Positions 9,689-20,674 of a stretch of DNA of 23,003 nt are shown piece by piece. The DNA is taken from assembly GCA_000697335.1 (NCBI GenBank), contig JNEM01014534.1, positions 1 to 23,003 on the forward strand, in the 5' to 3' direction. The notes under the pieces are model-generated. The model was not told the origin of the DNA. It saw only the letters and a list, made by a program, of their open reading frames with translations, and did no database searches. Numbering within the stretch: the stretch's first letter is position 1; every line of letters starts with the position of its first letter. This DNA comes from Conidiobolus incongruus B7586 (lineage: Eukaryota; Entomophthoromycota; Entomophthoromycetes; Entomophthorales; Conidiobolaceae). The translations under genes and the position numbers were made by a program.

Positions 9689-11209
9689 ATGAATCAAGTG
9701 TTTTCAATTGATAAATATTTTTAAATTCGTTAAACTTGGACTTAATTATGTACTGATACTTTTCACTTATTTATTATTTAAATATATTATATATCCTTAT
9801 CACCTAAGTCTATATCGCTATTTACTAAGAGGAAATAACTCTTTAACACCTTACTTTAAGGTTTATTACCACTTTGTAACTGGTAACTATACCTATTCTT
9901 TAGACTTTCATAATCGATATGGTCCAGTAGTGCATTTAATTAACAACTGGGTTTTAATCAAAGATCCTAATTTCAAAAAATATTTTCTTGGTTATAAATT
10001 TGGTAAAACACAAGATTATGGTAAATTTGATTTTAAATGGACCCAATATAATTTCTACTTTTGATAAATTTCATATAAGTCGAGAGAAATTAATATCGCC
10101 TGCTTTCAATAATATGAGTTTATCGAATATGAAATCCATTACTTATCAGGTTGAGAGTTTTAACCTTGTAGACTTTATCAATTCTGTATTACCGAGCAAT
10201 GATGCTGGAGCAGTGTTTGATTTATCCCGTTTGTTCCACTGCTCAACCATGGATGTAACCAGCCAACTAGTATTTGGAGAGAATTTAAATTGTATCAAAT
10301 ATCCGAAGAAAGAAAAATATTTTTTGAAACCTTTAAAGCAGTCCCAGCTCATGATCTTTTTCAGAACTGTATTCTCCCCATTAAAATATCTTCCTTTACC
10401 TATGGAAAAAATGTTTAAACCAATTATTTTAAAAAATATTGATGTTAGAACCCATCCAAAATCCACCATGATATATTGCAAAGTATGATTGATAATGAAG
10501 ATCCTGAAACTCATGGCAAATTAAGTCCAATCGAAATTATTGACCAATGTTTGGTTCTATTATTCGCTGGTATGGATACTACTGCCAATACTTTTGTTTG
10601 GACTTTATACGAATTATTAAGAAATTTTGAAGTTTATAAACTTGTTGAAACTGAAATTTTAAAGTATATTCCCAATTTGGATGAGCCTATCACACTTCAA
10701 ATCTTTAAATCAAAATTAAAGTATTTAGAAGCATCTATTTTAGAAAGTATGCCAATGCATCCAGTAGCCGCTGATGGTATCGTTAGAGAAGTACCTGAAA
10801 GTGGAATCACTGTGAATGGCCATTACTTACCAGAAAAGGTGATAGTGAATTACTTGAATTCCCATACTTTCCAATTAATTTAATTTAGACGGCTGTAATC
10901 GTTCATATCTATACCGAACAAAACGATCCCTCCTATTGGAAGAATCCTAATGAATTTGAAATTAATCAATGGCTGGGAAGCAAAAGAGATCAAAACAAAG
11001 CCAGATTGTGTAGTTTTGGCATGGGTACTAGAGGATGTATTGGTCGTGATTTAGCATGGAATGAGATATATCTCGTATTAGCTAATTTAATAAGAACATT
11101 TTATATGGAATTGGCTGACACGGTACTCACATTCCAATTAAAATTCCTGCTAACTCCTAAAGAAAATCGAATGAGAGTGCATATTAAGAGAAGAGAATCT
11201 ATCGATTAA
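9689..11209 (+). pseudogene. Cytochrome P450 pseudogene, copy 3, nearly complete
   Basis: This is the copy most like the intact P450, and it is recognisable from start to stop. The ATG at 9689 gives MNQVFSI (MNELFSI in the intact gene), but that frame stops at once. The membrane helix and the PYHLSLYRYLLRG linker continue in a frame shifted by one base, and that frame has no ATG of its own. A second shift lies at about 10033, where one extra T precedes NGPNIISTF, and a third at about 10460 in the KNIDVR to QSMIDNEDPE stretch. The I-helix AGMDTT (10566-10583) and the haem loop FGMGTRGCIG (Cys at 11036-11038) are intact. The K-helix ExxR, present in almost every P450, has become ESMP (10743-10754). 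The phase-0 intron is kept at 10839-10888 (GTGATA...TTTAG, 50 nt), and exon 2 (10889-11209) is fully open. Three shifts and one lost structural arginine argue for a young pseudogene. Sequencing error could explain single shifts but not ESMP. Confidence 0.88.
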
Positions 11210-11753
11210 AAAGTCATGACTTGAAATATATAAGTTTTTGTAATTGTTCGGGTGCTTGATATTGATAATACTGGTTTAATCCAATTGGGTTATTATTTGG
11301 TCTAAATTTAATCAATATATTTAATAAATTATATAATACATCAGTTATAACTTCTAATATATATACGAAATTGATATACATCACCAAAATCTGTAGGAGT
11401 TTAATAAAAACGGAATAAAGAATATATAGATTTAATAATAGGTAAATTACTTGAATCTTTTCAACACAACCTCCAAACCTAAAAGTGATAAAGCATAATT
11501 TTTAAATCAACATTGTCTAATCACAATTCCTTCAAAATAAAATATAAGTATTATTTTCATAAAATAAAACTCATTTCCAATTTCATATAACTTAAAAATA
11601 TTCGAATTTTATAATTTGATAATTATGAAAGAAAATGAAAAAGGAAATATTGTTTTGAAAAGACTATATTCTCATTTTTATTTATAGCATATTTTTAATA
11701 TTTATAAATTAATATTTCAGTCTTTTAAATTAAATATTATTTTACAATTAAAA
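11210..11753. other. 3' flank of P450 copy 3, AT-rich
   Basis: No gene is visible. An AATAAA-type poly(A) signal lies at 11403-11408, about 195 bases after the stop codon, and could have served copy 3. The stretch ends at the TA that precedes mariner copy B. Confidence 0.45.
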
Positions 11754-11755
11754 TA

Positions 11756-13387
11756 ATGGGAAATCTCTTAATTTGTAAATTTGCAAAAATAATATTGAAT
11801 TAAGGATATATATATATATATATAATAAATAAAAGAAAATATAAATTTAAACTATATACATCTGTATAATATTTCTTTATTAAAGAATTAACTTTTGATA
11901 ATTTGTTATTTAATTTAATCATATTTAAAGTAAACAATGATTATTAAACTCTTTTATTTTAAAATTGGTAAAACTTAATTAAAAGCTATTTAAAATCATA
12001 TATAATTTACACCCAGCTTTAAAAAATCATATTATATCTAAATCAAACATTTATTATTAGATAAATTACTTTAAAGATAAAAAAATTGTTTTAAACTTAC
12101 TAAATTCAAAAATTCAACTTTAACTATTATTTTTTAAAATATTATTATTAAAAAAATTATTAAAAAATTCTTTTTTATTTATATTAAAAAATTATCAAAA
12201 TATTTTCATATTATTTATAAAAGTATATTTTATATATTAAAGTCTAAACTTAAATAAATTAATAAAAAATATAAAATATATAATTTATTATATATCTAAT
12301 GTTTTAAAAAGTTAGAATAGATATTATTAAATAAAACCTACTAAGATATAATTAAGAACTAAGGCCTTTATACTAAAATATTATAATTAATAAATTATAA
12401 AACCTTATATATAATTTTATATTAATTTTAATCAAAATATCAAGTTAACTTAAAATAACCTCTTTTATAGATATTAATATTTATATATATAATATTTATA
12501 TAAATATTAATTATTATGATAAATTAATATAGAATATGTTATTTAATTTTTAAAATAAAATCAATATATTAAGAGACTAGTTTTTTAAATTCTTATATAT
12601 GTTTTTATATAATTTAATTATATATAAATTATATAATTAATTTAAACTTTTATAACTAAATTAATTATATAAATTACATTAAATCATCTAATAAACTATG
12701 TTTTTTTCCCTCACAATCCTTATCATTTATTATTTTTTTTATTGTTTCTATGATTGAGAGTATATTCTATCAATATTATAATATATTGGCACTACCTAAT
12801 ATAAACCCCAATATATCAGTGACTCATCTGTGTTTGAAGCTTAATTAAACTTTATTTATATTTTTACACTATATTGTCACATTCTGTGCCACGCTACTTT
12901 ATATTAAGTCTTCCTTTGCACTATACTGGTTTAAATACCACTACCCTTATATAATTAATAATAAGTTTTATATTTTATTAAATAGTTATTATAAATATAA
13001 TTAAAATAAATTAATTATTCTATATAATAGTTATAAAATATTTAAAATTAATATTTTTTAAAATTTTTTTAATTGGAAATAATTGGTAAAAGCTAAGATA
13101 TTTAATATATTCACTAGGTTATAATTTTTATATTTGGATTTGCTTTAAGAAATTAAAAAATTAGTTAATAAAAAAGAAGGTTTTTATAACTATATTTATT
13201 TAGTTTATAAAATATTGAAATTTAGTTTATAATAAAAAGAATTATATTTTAACTACTATTAACTTTCTAATTATATAGCAAAAAGTTATTAATAATAAAA
13301 AAGAATATTGATTTTATATTTTATATTTATTTTTATAAATTATATTTCAAAATATTTATTAATATTTAATCTTAAAAAAATTTTAAT
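11756..13387 (+). mobile_element. Mariner element copy B, decayed, split by an insert
   Basis: The plus strand here matches the reverse complement of copy A along its whole length. The left end is ATGGGAAATC after a TA (11754-11755), and the right end is a weakened inverted version finishing near 13387. Shared landmarks include CTAAATCAA and TTATTATTAGATAAATTAC in the 5' half. The 3' half has ATATTCACTAGGTTATAAT around the third catalytic position and TATAGCAAAAAGTTATTA near the C-terminus. Without the insert at about 12570-12949 the element would be about 1.25 kb, like copy A. The position of the second catalytic aspartate reads Asn (YNSYK). Stops are frequent and several replace conserved Trp. 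The insert falls within the central catalytic region, between the first and second aspartate positions. Confidence 0.75.
12570..12949. mobile_element. Insert of unknown type nested in mariner copy B
   Basis: About 380 bp are present in mariner copy B but absent from copies A and C at the same point. Homology to copy A ends near 12569 and resumes near 12950. The right part (about 12770-12940) is less AT-rich than the host element. The two ends read TAAGAGACTAGT and, reverse-complemented, TAAGGGTAGTGG, with TTTAAA close inside each, which could be degenerate terminal inverted repeats of a short non-autonomous DNA transposon (MITE). No coding potential is seen. The borders are judged by eye and may be off by about ten bases. 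Confidence 0.45.
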
Positions 13388-13561
13388 AATTATAATCTGG
13401 AGTAATAACAAATATATATATATTAATTTGAAGCTCAAAAAGATTATAAAAAATAAATATCACATTGCTATTTAATATTCTATCATAACTTTTTTTGATC
13501 CAATGACTTGCATTAATATAAAAAATAAGATTTTTATATTTATTAGTTTTAAATCAATGGA

Positions 13562-13570
13562 TATATAAAA
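13562..13570 (+). promoter_or_regulatory. Possible TATA remnant of P450 copy 4
   Basis: TATATAAAA lies 80 bases before the likely relic start codon at 13650, a spacing similar to those of copies 1 and 3. In DNA this AT-rich the match may be chance. Confidence 0.25.
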
Positions 13571-13649
13571 CAATAATTTTTCTTGATTATAAATCAATTA
13601 ATCCAAACCAATTACTATATCACTATTAAATTCAAAATCAACTGACTAA

Positions 13650-15075
13650 ATGACATTAATACTATTTATACTATTTATTTTTATTAATATTTAAATTATA
13701 ATTTTTTAAAAAATCTATTTACTATTTATTATTTGAAATCATATTAAAATCTATCAAAAAGGCAAAATTCATTTGCCCATCATTTCTATATATACTATAA
13801 TATAATCACTTGAAGTTTTACTCATATATTATTTATACAACCTCAAGATGGTCCAATAGTTCATTTATTTGGCAACTGGTTTATTACCAACAATCCCAAC
13901 ATTAAAAACATCTTTCAATCTTACAAATTTGCCAAAATCAGGATTATAATTCCTTCAATTTCAATGGGCCGAATATTTTCTCCACATGTGATGGTGTATA
14001 ACATATGACTAGGAAGAAATTAATGTTTCCAGTTTTTAATATTAAGAGTTTAGTTTATATGGAATTAACAAATTTCCAAGTTGGTATCAAGAATGTGATT
14101 AATTTTATTAACTCTAAATAATCAACTAACAAATCTTGGAGTATAATTGATTTAGCACACCTTTTCCATTGCTCAGCTCTCAATTTAATTAGCTGATTGG
14201 TACTTGTAGAGGATTTGAATTGCATCAAAGATCAGGAGAAAGCTCACCACTTAATGAAGCGATAGAAAAATTCTTATCTGATGATTTTCCGAAGACTAAT
14301 TCTTTACATTAAACATTTTCATCTTCCCATGGAGGAAGATTTAAGGAAATTATTTTGAAAAATATCAAAGAGGAAAAGACTTATAGTAAAGCTTATCATG
14401 CTATATTTCATAGTTTGATGGATAGTACAGATCCTGGAACTCAAGCTAAATAAAGTCCAATCGATGTATTTGACGAATGTCTAGTCCTATTGTTTCTGGT
14501 ACGGATACAACTACTAATACATTTGTATAGACTCTTAATGAGCTATTAAAGGTTTTTGAAACTTACCACCTTGTCGAATCTGATTTTATAACCCTTAAAA
14601 TTTAAATGAGCCTACTACTACTGAACTGTTTAAATCCAAGCTAAAGTATTTGGAAGAGGCTATATTAGGAAGTATGAGACTTCATTCTGTTGCTGTTGGA
14701 CATTTCCTAAGAGAAGTATGGGAAGGTGCGTAACTGTTGATGGCCATTGTTGAGATTTATAAAACTTCCGATTATATTTAGATTGCAATGACCATCTATA
14801 TTCATACCAAACAAAACAATCTTTCGTACTGGAACAACCTTAGTAAATTTGACATTCATCGTTGGTTAAGAAGAGATCAAGATAAAAACAAAGCTAAGCT
14901 ATGTAACTTTAAAATAGGCACCAGAGCTTGTATTGGTCACGATTTAGCATCTAATAAGATATACCTTGTATTATTTAACTTGATCAGGAATTTCCACTTA
15001 GAATTGGCTGATACTAAACATACAATTGAATTAAAATATCTTACACTCCTAAAAAATACATACGAGTACTTTTAA
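13650..15075 (+). pseudogene. Cytochrome P450 pseudogene, copy 4, heavily decayed
   Basis: Clear homology to the intact P450 begins at about 13750, where the linker reads SKRQNSFAHHF against PRGANSLIHYF. The ATG at 13650 followed by a hydrophobic stretch is the probable relic start, but this is weak. Further blocks are GPIVHLFGNWF (about 13850), ESxxH-type C-helix remnants, HLFHCSA (about 14160) and a degraded I-helix SGTDTT (about 14495). The conserved Trp after the I-helix is a TAG stop (14528-14530). The K-helix reads GSMR (14668-14679, Glu lost). The exon 1/intron junction is destroyed, and the likely acceptor is TTTAG just before 14783. Exon 2 from about 14783 is open to 15075: it has NNLSKFDIHRWL and the haem loop FKIGTRACIG with its cysteine at 14929-14931. 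It is broken by many stops and several frameshifts. Mariner copy B ends only about 260 bases upstream of the relic start. Confidence 0.82.
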
Positions 15076-18000
15076 CACGAATATCTTCGTCCTTTTGATG
15101 ATTATCAATATTTGAACTTGTATTGGATTATTGCAATATTGCAATTTTTCATGTCATAATAATTAATTCAAAATAATTCTATTCCTTGAAATATATATGA
15201 TCCTATACAAATACTCAAAAATTGATATTTACCAAAATAATTTTGATTATATAAAATAACTATTCATCGCTCTTTGAAATCTATTATACCTATAAATATT
15301 CATTTCTAAAAAATATTATTATTCTGGACAAAGCGTTTTATATTGATAAAAAGTAATTAATATTAATATTGATATTACTCATTTTATTTCTCTTATATAT
15401 TCATTTTTCAATTATTTTCTAGATTTCTAAAATTATAATATTAGAATTGCCATCTTTTTAAAAAAAATAATTTACTAAAAATTTGAAATTTTTTATTAAA
15501 TAAATTTATAAGATTTTACTTAAAAAATTGCAATAAATTTGATTTATTAATTTATTATAAAATTTGATTATAATTTGACTAAAGTGTTATTATAAATAAT
15601 GCATATTAAAGTATTTATTATCAAGTTTGATTATTTTATGCATTATATAGCTTGATTTCATAGTTGCCAATTACATTAATTTCAGATTGAAATAGCTGGC
15701 TTAAAAATATGTTAATAAAAAATAGGGCCTCTATATGCTTACCAATATAAAAGCACAAAATATTATTGTAGTTGTAACGTTATTTCAATTAGAAATTTTT
15801 AATACAATAATAAAATTGAAAAATAGTCTAATATTCTTAGTTTTGAAAAACCCAAAAATAAGTTAAACGAATAAAATTCTAATAGATTATCAAAAACTTA
15901 AGTATTATTGATTAAATATAATATATATGATACAATATTATAATTATCTACACGATTAATTATTATAATATATTTCATTGTTTGAAATTTACAACATTAG
16001 TAATACAATTTGAGTAATAGTATTAACAAGTACAAAACTAAATTGATTTTCGTAACATTAAAGAGTTTTTTATTTGAAGTTTAACGAGATGGGTAAATGA
16101 GCATAAAATTAGCATTATAGTACCTTTTGAGGATATATTAAAAATATCAATACCCTAAAATCTTAAAAAACTTTAAATTTTATTTCTAGAAGCAATTGAA
16201 AAGCTATAAACTGGTAAAATAAAATAAATGTGATAATTCTTGTAAAAGTTCATATCAGCGTAAAATCAGTTGAATACTTAGTTAATCCTCAGAATAATCT
16301 CAATAATCTGAAAAACCTTTATCAATCTATCCACTTCTAAAAATTACCAAAATATCCTATATTTGACAAATATGGGTATATTTTCAAATAGAAAAACCAT
16401 GTGAATTTAGTCTACAGGTGACTGAATAGGGAAATGGATAATATACGAAATTGTTTCAATAGATATTTTGTCTAATATAATTTAGGTTGATTAAATTTTA
16501 ATAGTTAATATAAAGTGCATTAATAATAACTGAAATTAGTATTGCAAACGATTGACTTCAATTATTATAACATTATATCAAAAATATTGATTTATCATTA
16601 TTTGTACCAGTCTATCTATAAAAAATTTAATAATATTAATATCGGCTCATTATTTTAAGTCCACCAATTTTGATCATTAAATTATTAATATTCAGGTTTA
16701 TATATTTTTATTTATTTGTAATTTACTAATAAAATAACAATGTTAAAGTAAATCAATTGGATTTATGATATGAAGTATTACCAGCAATATATGGATTCTA
16801 AAAACTCTTTTCAATTCTATGGAAATATCTGCTATCCAAGCTTTTCTAAAATTAGTAAGAATTGAAGAAATTGTTTTTTATTTGTTTGGTAGTCAAATGA
16901 CAAGAGGGTTGTGACCAGAATTGGACCTGATGTCAGAGTTTATCGAGATAGAGTGAAGATGTTAAAGGACAGTTTGTCGCACTTATATTACCCACAATCC
17001 TCAATATATAAAATGTTTTCAGCAATTTTTTACAATCAAGGGTTATCTTTGAGTTCTCTCATATAGATACTAGAACAATTTTATAAAATACCGATTTTAA
17101 ACAATAAACATAAAAAATGACCATCCTCATTTTTCAAAGAAATAAGATAATAATATTTTCAAAAAATGTATGGCAATTTTCACATATATTCTTGCAATTT
17201 GCTCAAAAATATGTTTCTAGAGAAATATCAAAATAACTATATTAAAAGTCATAGTGATATAATTGTAAACTTTAAACTGATAAGGATTTCCCAATATAAT
17301 CATTATATCCAATTCTACACCATTTATATTTGTCTCTTATCATTATTGGCAATTATCTTGAAATATTTTAATCTAGTTTATCTCAATTAACATTGTCTCC
17401 CCATACAAGTCACAAAAAATTACTATGTCAATCAATTGTTAATTTTTCAACCTTTCTAGTGATAAAAAATCAAACAACTAAGTCCAAAATTTCAAAATAT
17501 TAACCGATAGAAAACCAGTATTAAATCATTTTTTAATAAATAACTTATTTGCCTTTTCCATACTTATCATATTATTGGAGAAATTGATTGGAAACTCAGG
17601 TAAGATTATTTTTAATCATTCCATAAAATATGGTTATATTAAAACCATAGTCAACTCAAAATCATCAAATATTCAATAATAAATCCTTTCAAAGTAATAT
17701 GAATTCTATTTCAGCAATATATTTAATGTTACAAACAATGGGATTTGAAAGGCATTGTATGCAGGAGCATATCTTGATAAGTTATGGATAAATTGGGGTT
17801 CATATGATCGCATTTGGAGAGATTGGATTCGTTGATTATCTTGTGATGATGATTTTCATATGATTTATCTTTTAAATATTATAAATAAAAAGTTATTTAT
17901 TTAAGAGAAGGAAATTATTATCTTATTAGTAAATATTTATTAAAAAGTATTTCATATATATATATATATATATATATTTTTAACAAAGTTCAAAAAAATA

Positions 18001-18522
18001 TTATCTATTCATATCACCAATATTATGAATTAAAAATGTTTTGAAGATTAAATTTATATGTATAAATTGATAAATAAATTTTGAACTTGATTAATAACTG
18101 AAAAAAAATTGGTTTGGACATGTGAAACATTAGCACCTTTATATCACCAACTAACTGAAAAATTAATCATTCTTAAATATTAACCGAAATTATTTTTAGT
18201 AGAAAATTTCTAAATATTTAATCAATTTTCTATAATAATAAATGAGCATTAATAGTTAATATTATTTCTAAATATATTCAAATTCAGTTTAAAATTTGTT
18301 AATAATATAATAATATAGTTTTAGTTTTCAATATTTCGAATTGAAAATCTTAATTATTTTTATTTTAAAATTTTCCATGATTAAAATTTATCCAATTATA
18401 TAAATTACTCGAATTTTAATATATTCAAAATTCGAAAATATGACCAGTATCCACAAATATTGTTTTCTATTTAAGGATAAATCGCTTATTAAATCAGATG
18501 GAAATATTGCCTTGGAAGCTGG
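15076..18522. other. Long AT-rich region without a recognisable gene
   Basis: No intact gene or RNA gene is supported over about 3.4 kb. Two patches are less AT-rich than the rest. One is at about 16830-16990. The other, at about 17730-17850, reads GAYLDKLWINWG and YDRIWRDWIR in one frame between stops. They look like scraps of former coding DNA, but I could not assign a family. A 74-codon open stretch at 17166-17390 has the composition expected by chance in AT-rich DNA. Confidence 0.5.
17954..17977. repeat. (AT)12 microsatellite
   Basis: An uninterrupted run of AT dinucleotides about 24 bases long, the longest simple repeat seen in the window outside the mariner copies. Confidence 0.85.
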
Positions 18523-18530
18523 TATAAATA
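18523..18530 (+). promoter_or_regulatory. TATA box of the GPCR gene
   Basis: TATAAATA stands 95 bases before the ATG at 18625, in a block (about 18440-18620) that is visibly less AT-rich than the DNA before it, as at the intact P450. Transcription would then start in the 18550-18600 region, giving a short leader. Confidence 0.5.
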
Positions 18531-18624
18531 GGTATAACTATATCAATATTGAATATACTAGATTTCTATCTCAAACCTTGAATATTTTCAGTGATCGATT
18601 ATCAAATCATACCATATTATAATA

Positions 18625-19668
18625 ATGTATATGGCAAGATCTCAACTATCGCCAGCAGTTTTAGAATTAATTCAAAATTACAAATATGTCAACATCGTTA
18701 GTTTAGTGTTATCTTGTGTTTTATTCGTTTTTCTACTTTTTACTAGATATAGAGGTTACAAAGCCACACAAAGATTAAGCTATAAGATATATACATGGAT
18801 TGCTCTATCGGATATCCTTACTCATTTTCCTCTACAACTCAATTATAAAACCGATCCTACATTGTGTAGAATTGTCACAGTTAGTAGCTATTGGGTCAAT
18901 TTTTTCACGGTACTTTTAACGGCCATTATTGCCTATAATTTGCATATGGTATTTATTAGAGGTAGACCCGATTTAGTGAAATCAGAATGGGTGTATGTTA
19001 CGATTTGCTTGGTCGCTTCCATTGTTTTATTTATTCCAACTCTCGTTATGGCATTTGTCAATTCTGACCAGTGTATACCCTACAAAGTGCAAAATATTAA
19101 TTTAGAGATTGGCCTATTTTGGCTATTTGCAGGTGTTTGGATCATTACATTAACATTGTATTGCTTCGTCGTCATTCTCATGGTAATTTACCGTCTTCGT
19201 GCTCATTCAGATATGAGTGCTAGTGGAAGCACTTTCACTGATAGACACTTAAGAAAGATTGTCACCAGATTGATCTTGTATCCTACAGTCCCTGTGATCA
19301 CCATGTTCCCATATATGGTAACGTTTTCCCTCCAAACAATCACATCTAAAGATGACTACCCATCGATGTTTGTTAACTTGTTCGCTTGCTCCGTTCAAGG
19401 TATCTTGAACTTCATCTTCTTCTTGTTCGATCCAGCATTACCTGATATCATAAATGAAATGACAGGTAGATTGCGCAAATTCTCCTGGGAATCCAGTCAT
19501 GAAGCAAGCTCAAATGAAACTCTCAGAAATGACCAATCTACATTGACAACTAAGAAGGGAGATATTGAGCACATTCAGTTATCCAGTAATGGTGGAATTA
19601 GTATGAATACTTACATTAGAATGAATCCATCAATTTCAGCTACAAGAATGAAGATTATGTTAGTTTGA
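18625..19668 (+). CDS. Seven-transmembrane GPCR, cAMP-receptor-like
   Basis: An uninterrupted 347-residue protein with seven hydrophobic helices at about residues 20-40, 55-72, 84-111, 122-145, 162-188, 211-238 and 248-269. It should be a plasma-membrane receptor signalling through a heterotrimeric G protein. The N-terminus outside is short (about 19 residues) and lacks a signal peptide. Family-like features are ALSD in helix 2, Cys81 before helix 3 and Cys150 in the second outer loop, which could form the usual disulphide. AYNLHMVFIRG at the end of helix 3 stands where class A has DRY, and NFIFFLFDP in helix 7 stands where class A has NPxxY. This pattern fits the Dictyostelium cAMP-receptor and fungal Git3-like group. 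The ligand is unknown. A cytosolic tail of about 75 residues is rich in Ser and Thr, suiting regulation by phosphorylation. A second ATG lies at codon 3. There are no introns. The 3' half uses more C-ending codons than the 5' half. No neighbour suggests its pathway. Confidence 0.9.
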   Translation: MYMARSQLSPAVLELIQNYKYVNIVSLVLSCVLFVFLLFTRYRGYKATQRLSYKIYTWIALSDILTHFPLQLNYKTDPTLCRIVTVSSYWVNFFTVLLTAIIAYNLHMVFIRGRPDLVKSEWVYVTICLVASIVLFIPTLVMAFVNSDQCIPYKVQNINLEIGLFWLFAGVWIITLTLYCFVVILMVIYRLRAHSDMSASGSTFTDRHLRKIVTRLILYPTVPVITMFPYMVTFSLQTITSKDDYPSMFVNLFACSVQGILNFIFFLFDPALPDIINEMTGRLRKFSWESSHEASSNETLRNDQSTLTTKKGDIEHIQLSSNGGISMNTYIRMNPSISATRMKIMLV

Positions 19669-19768
19669 ACACTAATAACTATGTCTAAACCCTTATTTAT
19701 TTAATATTTGATATATTACAATCATAATTAATTCAATTTTCAATTATATTACTTGATATTTATTTTGC

Positions 19769-19774
19769 AATAAA
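19769..19774 (+). terminator. Poly(A) signal of the GPCR gene
   Basis: AATAAA lies 101 bases after the TGA stop codon of the receptor gene, a typical distance for a fungal 3' end. Confidence 0.5.
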
Positions 19775-20638
19775 AGAATTTAATTTTTCTATAATTAAGA
19801 AAAAATGCTACAAATATAACTTATTAGATTTATAAGAATTTTTTTACAACTTGATTTTACTTGAGGGATATTTTATAATACTAAATTAATTTTATTTAAT
19901 TTATAAGAATTATTGGTCAATTCTTAAATATTTTAACAAATACTTTGATATGATTCAATTTTATATCGAATTAATAATAAATATACTAATCATTAATATT
20001 GATAATACATGGTTAAATATACACCAATTATGACTATTATATATTAAATCATTATTTTATAATTTGATTATATAATTTAGTACAAAAAATTCATTACACT
20101 TAAAATATTTGAATTGGATTTAAAATATTTTCTTTAAATATTTTAAAAATGTATCATTATGTTATTTATTTATAATTTATATAAATTTTTATGCTAAATG
20201 GTTATTCAATTATAGAAAAATATTTTTAATTTTTGGGCATTAAAAAAGTACTATTAGATAAATTAGTGCTTTTTCAATCCTATTAATTCTTGGAGTTTAT
20301 GTTTGTACAAAATTGAACATTATCCTCTAAACAAAAAACATTATTTAATGGATATTTCCAAGGATGGAACCTCATGAAGGATATTTAATTAAAAGTTTAT
20401 GATATTAAATTGAAACTGTGTATGAACCTAATTTGATAGAACTAAATTTATAAATTGCTTTAATTGACTCAATATTGTGAGGACTGGTGGCTGTAATCAC
20501 TAGAAGAACTAGGTTTTAAGAGCTTAAACATGGAATAGCCAGTGGTAAACAATAGGATACTACAAAATTAGGGGAAATTAATGGGATTCACTAAATTAGC
20601 TGCAAATGGCTTACTGCGAATTCAGTAATTATCTCACG

Positions 20639-20674
20639 CTCGTCACAATTCAATACTTTTGTGAGTGTTACGAG
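20639..20674. repeat. Interrupted inverted repeat
   Basis: CTCGTCACAA and, after ten bases, TTGTG, a six-base bulge and ACGAG can pair as two stacked five-base stems. It lies in the less AT-rich island at 20270-20930. Its role is unknown, and it may be a by-product of a decayed element. Confidence 0.35.

Noticed and set aside
9689-10490. The idea that extra introns join the three frames of P450 copy 3.
   Set aside because: The frame changes involve single bases within conserved blocks that align without gaps to the intact gene, leaving no room for introns.
10146-10514. Minus-strand open frame of 122 codons inside P450 copy 3.
   Set aside because: It mirrors the conserved P450 reading frame and has no family features of its own.
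1364-15075. A regular 4-kb tandem repeat unit suggested by the evenly spaced P450 starts.
   Set aside because: After subtracting the LTR and mariner insertions the spacings become unequal, and the spacers show no visible homology to one another.
17166-17390. A 74-codon open frame.
   Set aside because: Its Asn, Ile, Lys and Tyr-rich composition is what AT-rich DNA gives by chance, and there is no motif or promoter.
18440-18622. A 60-codon open frame just before the GPCR.
   Set aside because: It lies across the likely TATA box and leader of the GPCR, is in another frame, and shows no recognisable family.
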